Source: Melitaea cinxia
Taxonomy: Eukaryota > Arthropoda > Insecta > Lepidoptera > Nymphalidae
NCBI RefSeq assembly: GCF_905220565.1
Contig: NC_059408.1
Location: forward strand, 7,626,508-7,690,507
Reading direction: 5' to 3'
Length of the DNA: 64,000 nucleotides
Below are positions 63,774 to 64,000 of this stretch, piece after piece. The translations under genes and the position numbers were made by a program. How positions within the stretch are numbered: the first letter of the stretch is position 1; every line of letters starts with the position of its first letter. The notes beneath the pieces are model-generated. The model was given only the letters and a program-made list of their open reading frames with translations. It ran no database searches and was not told the origin of the DNA.

Positions 63774-64000
63774 TGTTGAAGTATTTAAAAAGTATATGAG
63801 TAGAATTATATTTGAATTTCGAATTATACATGCTAAGAACACAGATACACGGCATATTTATTACGTTAATATTTCGCCAGCGCAGCTGGTATGCACGTTA
63901 TTAATACAGTTTTATATATGTTTGAAAATCATATTCAGAATAATTTGCATGTAAAATAACTTCTTGTTAGAAAATTTGTTTTTTGTTTAAGTTTTTAGAT

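Overview
This window comes from an AT-rich insect nuclear genome, almost certainly a moth or butterfly. It holds one recognisable host gene, split into small exons with GT..AG introns, inside a dense field of repeats typical of Lepidoptera: tRNA-headed SINEs, a second SINE-like family with a GAT-rich tail, small Helitrons, LINE fragments and terminal-inverted-repeat elements. No bacterial, organellar or viral gene content was seen.

Region 1 (about 1400-25540) is the 3' two thirds or so of a plus-strand gene for a Rap1 GTPase-activating protein (Rapgap1/RAP1GAP family). Twelve exons join in phase from 1401 to the stop at 23784-23786, giving 2064 coding bases and 687 visible residues. The RapGAP domain carries the catalytic 'asparagine thumb' (AAC at 17515-17517) and is followed by a Ser-rich tail, a 36-nt micro-exon (21533-21568) and a C-terminal coiled coil. 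The start codon and any N-terminal GoLoco exon lie left of the window. Several splice junctions sit directly against repeats: a SINE 6 nt past the donor at 19061, a SINE ending about 25 nt before the acceptor at 22918, a repeat ending about 55 nt before the acceptor at 15900, and a 43-bp tandem repeat that makes four copies of the donor at 20640. On the minus strand at 643-729 there is a possible TATA promoter and first exon of a divergent gene.

Region 2 (about 25.5-64 kb) shows no host gene. It is intergenic or deep-intronic and made of mobile-element layers. These include two related minus-strand LINE copies (30.1-32.9 kb; reverse transcriptase with one frameshift), an internally deleted LINE with an intact ORF1 and a 16-bp target-site duplication (41040-42858), an RTE-type reverse transcriptase C-terminus (45.1-45.4 kb), a candidate solo LTR (47.0-47.4 kb), two long near-perfect foldback elements (49.6-50.2 and 59.9-60.7 kb), a 955-bp PIF/Harbinger-type element that keeps a transposase N-terminal fragment (53161-54115), a 118-bp minisatellite (59.26-59.87 kb) and a 72-bp tandem repeat (61.9-62.05 kb).

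Features of most interest are the ORF1-only LINE, the three-level nested insertion at 3717-4642, the splice-site/SINE contacts in Rapgap1, and the two giant foldbacks. Family names for repeats rest on motif reading and comparison between copies in the window; no database search was possible.
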